From Flectonema sp. DT1601 (taxonomy: Eukaryota; Euglenozoa; Diplonemea; Diplonemida; Diplonemidae), in contig OZ025829.1 of assembly GCA_964019425.1 (NCBI GenBank), forward strand, positions 558,001 through 622,000: a DNA stretch of 64,000 nt, read 5' to 3'. The notes below the pieces were generated by a model. That model saw only the letters and a list, made by a program, of their open reading frames with translations, did no database searches and was not told the origin of the DNA. Positions 62,341 to 64,000 of the stretch are shown piece after piece (position 1 is the first letter of the stretch; each line of letters opens with the position of its first letter). The position numbers were made by a program, and so were the translations under genes.

Positions 62341-62882
62341 CACACCTTGAGGTGAATGTTCTTTTTATATTATTATTTTATCTGTTTTTGAAATTTCGAG
62401 ATACAAACCACGCACTAGACCACCTGAAGACAGCAGCAAGATTGCTTCTCGTCGTTTCGGGTAATAGATTATTAGATAGAAAGAAAAAAAGAAAACAAAC
62501 AACACTGAAATACCAACGTATCTCTTTTACAGGAAACACAAACATGTTTTTTCTCGTAAGGTTGAAAGAAAGGAAATTGTCCGATTTTCCCGTCGGTTGG
62601 TGCGTCTATGAATGGCGACTGCGAAAACAAAAAAAACGTTTTGTGTGTTCGTAAAGGGTTTTCTGATAACCCCCATTATACTTCACCCCTCAGGAATTAC
62701 TGAACAAGATCAAAAGGCTCAATTATATAACCCTCTGTTTTTTAGATTTCGTGATGAAAACCTCACATTAGATCACCTGAAGACAGCTCTTGTCATTTCG
62801 ACTATGCCGTCAGTTAAAATAAATATTTTATTATTTATGTACGAAAGTATTCTATAATGTTAGTCTATTACCAGTCTGATGA
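62341..62882. other. Intergenic DNA with a duplicated 53-bp segment
   Basis: Two related segments, 62382-62434 and 62735-62787 (353 bp apart), share CTGTTTTT, ATTTCG and CACCTGAAGACAGC. Read in frame, both give a similar peptide (FRD.N..LDHLKTA). The surrounding open frames lack ATG starts or have several stops, so I do not call a gene. The acceptor TTACCAG (62868-62874) serves the next gene. Confidence 0.5.
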
Positions 62883-64000
62883 ATGATACGTGTTACAAAA
62901 TGTATATTTGGAATCCTTGATAATTTAAAGGGAAACAATGCCCATACAAATATTCGTCAGATTGAAAGAGAAATCAGACTAAAAAAAAGACCAGCTAAGC
63001 CGATTATCCCTCGACGAGATCATCCGAGGGAGGGCAGAAATCAAAATGTAAACATGTCTGCAACCCGTAGGGTTGGTGCTGTTGAAAAACCGACGAAAAT
63101 GAAATCATCATCGATGGTCATTAGAAGAGGAAGACCTGAATATCAAAATGAAAACAGCGAAATGAAAATTTTTACACCAGATGGAGAATTGAGAAATCCT
63201 CCAGACAACAACACGAATCAAAACTCATCTGACGTTGATAAAAACAAACTTGAAATTGAGGAACCTATAGTCGAAAGTGTTTTTAATCAGACTTTTAAAA
63301 ACACAAGACATCGAAAAGATCAAAAAGATGATTTCTGCGGATCTGAATTACTAAAGAATATGGGACTTTTAGGAGAACTTGACAAATCACAAGACCGTTT
63401 ACGGGCGATGAAACTCTCTGGAGAATGTCAAAATCTACCCAGAAGAATAAGGTACATTATTCATCAAATGGATAAATACGGCTACGTCATAGGAATAGAA
63501 ACGATAAACACAGCATTGTATATTTTAAAGATCAAAGATCTGGTTAGACAGGCATTCTACATGAGTGAATGGGGAACTACAACATTCGGGATAAAACCAG
63601 ACATAAAAAGTTTTAATATTTTGCTAACAGCTGCTGGTCGTTTGGGAGCTGCAGATGTCAGAATTACTTGGAAAAAACTTATTGAAAATGTAGAACCTGA
63701 TCTTGTTTCATACAACACGTTACTGTTTTTAGCACCCTATAGAGAAATAAAATCAGTCTTGAAATACGTACAAAACCTTTCAGGGGGTAGTTATATTATG
63801 TGTCTAGCTGTCTATAATGGTATCATCCAGAGGGCCGAGTCCAATGACGAACTTATGGAGTGGTTTAATAAACTTTTAAAACAAAAATTATCACCGGATG
63901 ACGCCACGATGGTCAGTATGCTGAAATCTTGTTCGCTAAGGGGTGATGTGACCAACGCCGAGAACATCCACTTAACAATAGTAAGTAAGTATAACCTAAG
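62883..64000 (+). CDS. Pentatricopeptide-repeat (PPR) protein, 5' part; runs off the window
   Basis: An open frame continues from ATG 62883 to the window end (at least 372 codons, no stop). The N-terminus MIRVTKCIFGILDNLKG is basic and amphipathic, compatible with a mitochondrial presequence. A disordered basic region follows. From about residue 190 helical pairs of PPR type appear: IKPDIKSFNILLTAAGRLGA, EPDLVSYNTLLFLAPYREIK, YIMCLAVYNGIIQRAESNDE and SPDDATMVSMLKSCSLRGDV. PPR proteins bind organellar RNA in a sequence-specific way. An out-of-frame ATG at 62879 overlaps the start. The gene is 3'-truncated only by the window edge. Confidence 0.85.
   Translation, partial: MIRVTKCIFGILDNLKGNNAHTNIRQIEREIRLKKRPAKPIIPRRDHPREGRNQNVNMSATRRVGAVEKPTKMKSSSMVIRRGRPEYQNENSEMKIFTPDGELRNPPDNNTNQNSSDVDKNKLEIEEPIVESVFNQTFKNTRHRKDQKDDFCGSELLKNMGLLGELDKSQDRLRAMKLSGECQNLPRRIRYIIHQMDKYGYVIGIETINTALYILKIKDLVRQAFYMSEWGTTTFGIKPDIKSFNILLTAAGRLGAADVRITWKKLIENVEPDLVSYNTLLFLAPYREIKSVLKYVQNLSGGSYIMCLAVYNGIIQRAESNDELMEWFNKLLKQKLSPDDATMVSMLKSCSLRGDVTNAENIHLTIVSKYNL

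Noticed and set aside
62352-62857. Two overlapping open frames before the PPR gene
   Set aside because: The first has no ATG start, frames differ, and no splice pattern joined them cleanly; only the 53-bp duplication is reported.
1-64000. tRNA, rRNA or snRNA genes
   Set aside because: Looked for tRNA-like T-arm motifs and conserved rRNA/snRNA stretches by eye and found none; a covariance search would be decisive.

Overview
This is a eukaryotic window from a flagellated protist. It is AT-rich, and the non-coding DNA is packed with A and T homopolymer runs. All 23 genes I can support lie on the + strand. Nearly every one has a candidate 3' splice acceptor (often a T-rich tract, then AG) 5-100 nt before its start codon. 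One-strand arrays with an acceptor before each gene are the layout of polycistronic transcription resolved by spliced-leader trans-splicing. That fits Euglenozoa best (a diplonemid-like lineage, because conventional GT-AG introns are also present). Dinoflagellate/perkinsid relatives are an alternative. No spliced-leader RNA gene, rRNA or tRNA was recognised, so the lineage is an inference.

Layout. 1-4049: gene-free. 4050-6509: two ciliary genes, an adenylate kinase with an N-terminal docking domain and CFAP410. 8266-13671: a small unknown gene, a probably myristoylated FKBP, enolase-phosphatase E1 (methionine salvage), a renalase-like flavoprotein, and a CaMK-type kinase with a SWIM-like zinc motif. 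15003-20544: an ankyrin protein, a His-rich protein, a Pro/Gln-rich protein, and a type I membrane protein with a mannose-6-phosphate-receptor-like tail. 21613-26369: a 1278-aa doublecortin-like/pseudo-caspase/IQ protein and a coiled-coil protein. 29177-37452: a coiled-coil protein with three repeated W-motifs, a secreted phosphodiesterase-like protein, a membrane-anchored carbonic-anhydrase-related protein, and isocitrate dehydrogenase with an EF-hand. 39198-43938: a small membrane protein, a tRNA-splicing endonuclease subunit, a secreted esterase, a SpoU RNA methyltransferase, and a CK1-like kinase. 50869-53543: histone stem-loop-binding protein (SLBP). 61618-64000: a coiled-coil protein and the start of a PPR protein.

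By reading frame and splice signals I resolved twelve introns in nine genes. Donors are mostly GTATGT. The 3' ends are A-rich before CAG, unlike the T-rich candidate trans-splice acceptors. Several introns lie near the 3' end of their gene.

The most unusual signal is in non-coding DNA. The last intron of SLBP holds a tandem array of fourteen near-identical 113-bp units, each with a 7-bp stem-loop. The gene deserts carry short dispersed elements of about 65-135 bp that recur in the same orientation with matching stems: family 1 at 7391, 46499 and 56428; family 2 at 13809 and 47904; family 3 at 31291 and 44796. Two single elements (26601-26699 and 60921-61005) fold on paper as three-way junctions. 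Whether these are transcribed RNAs, processing signals or miniature mobile elements cannot be decided from the sequence alone.
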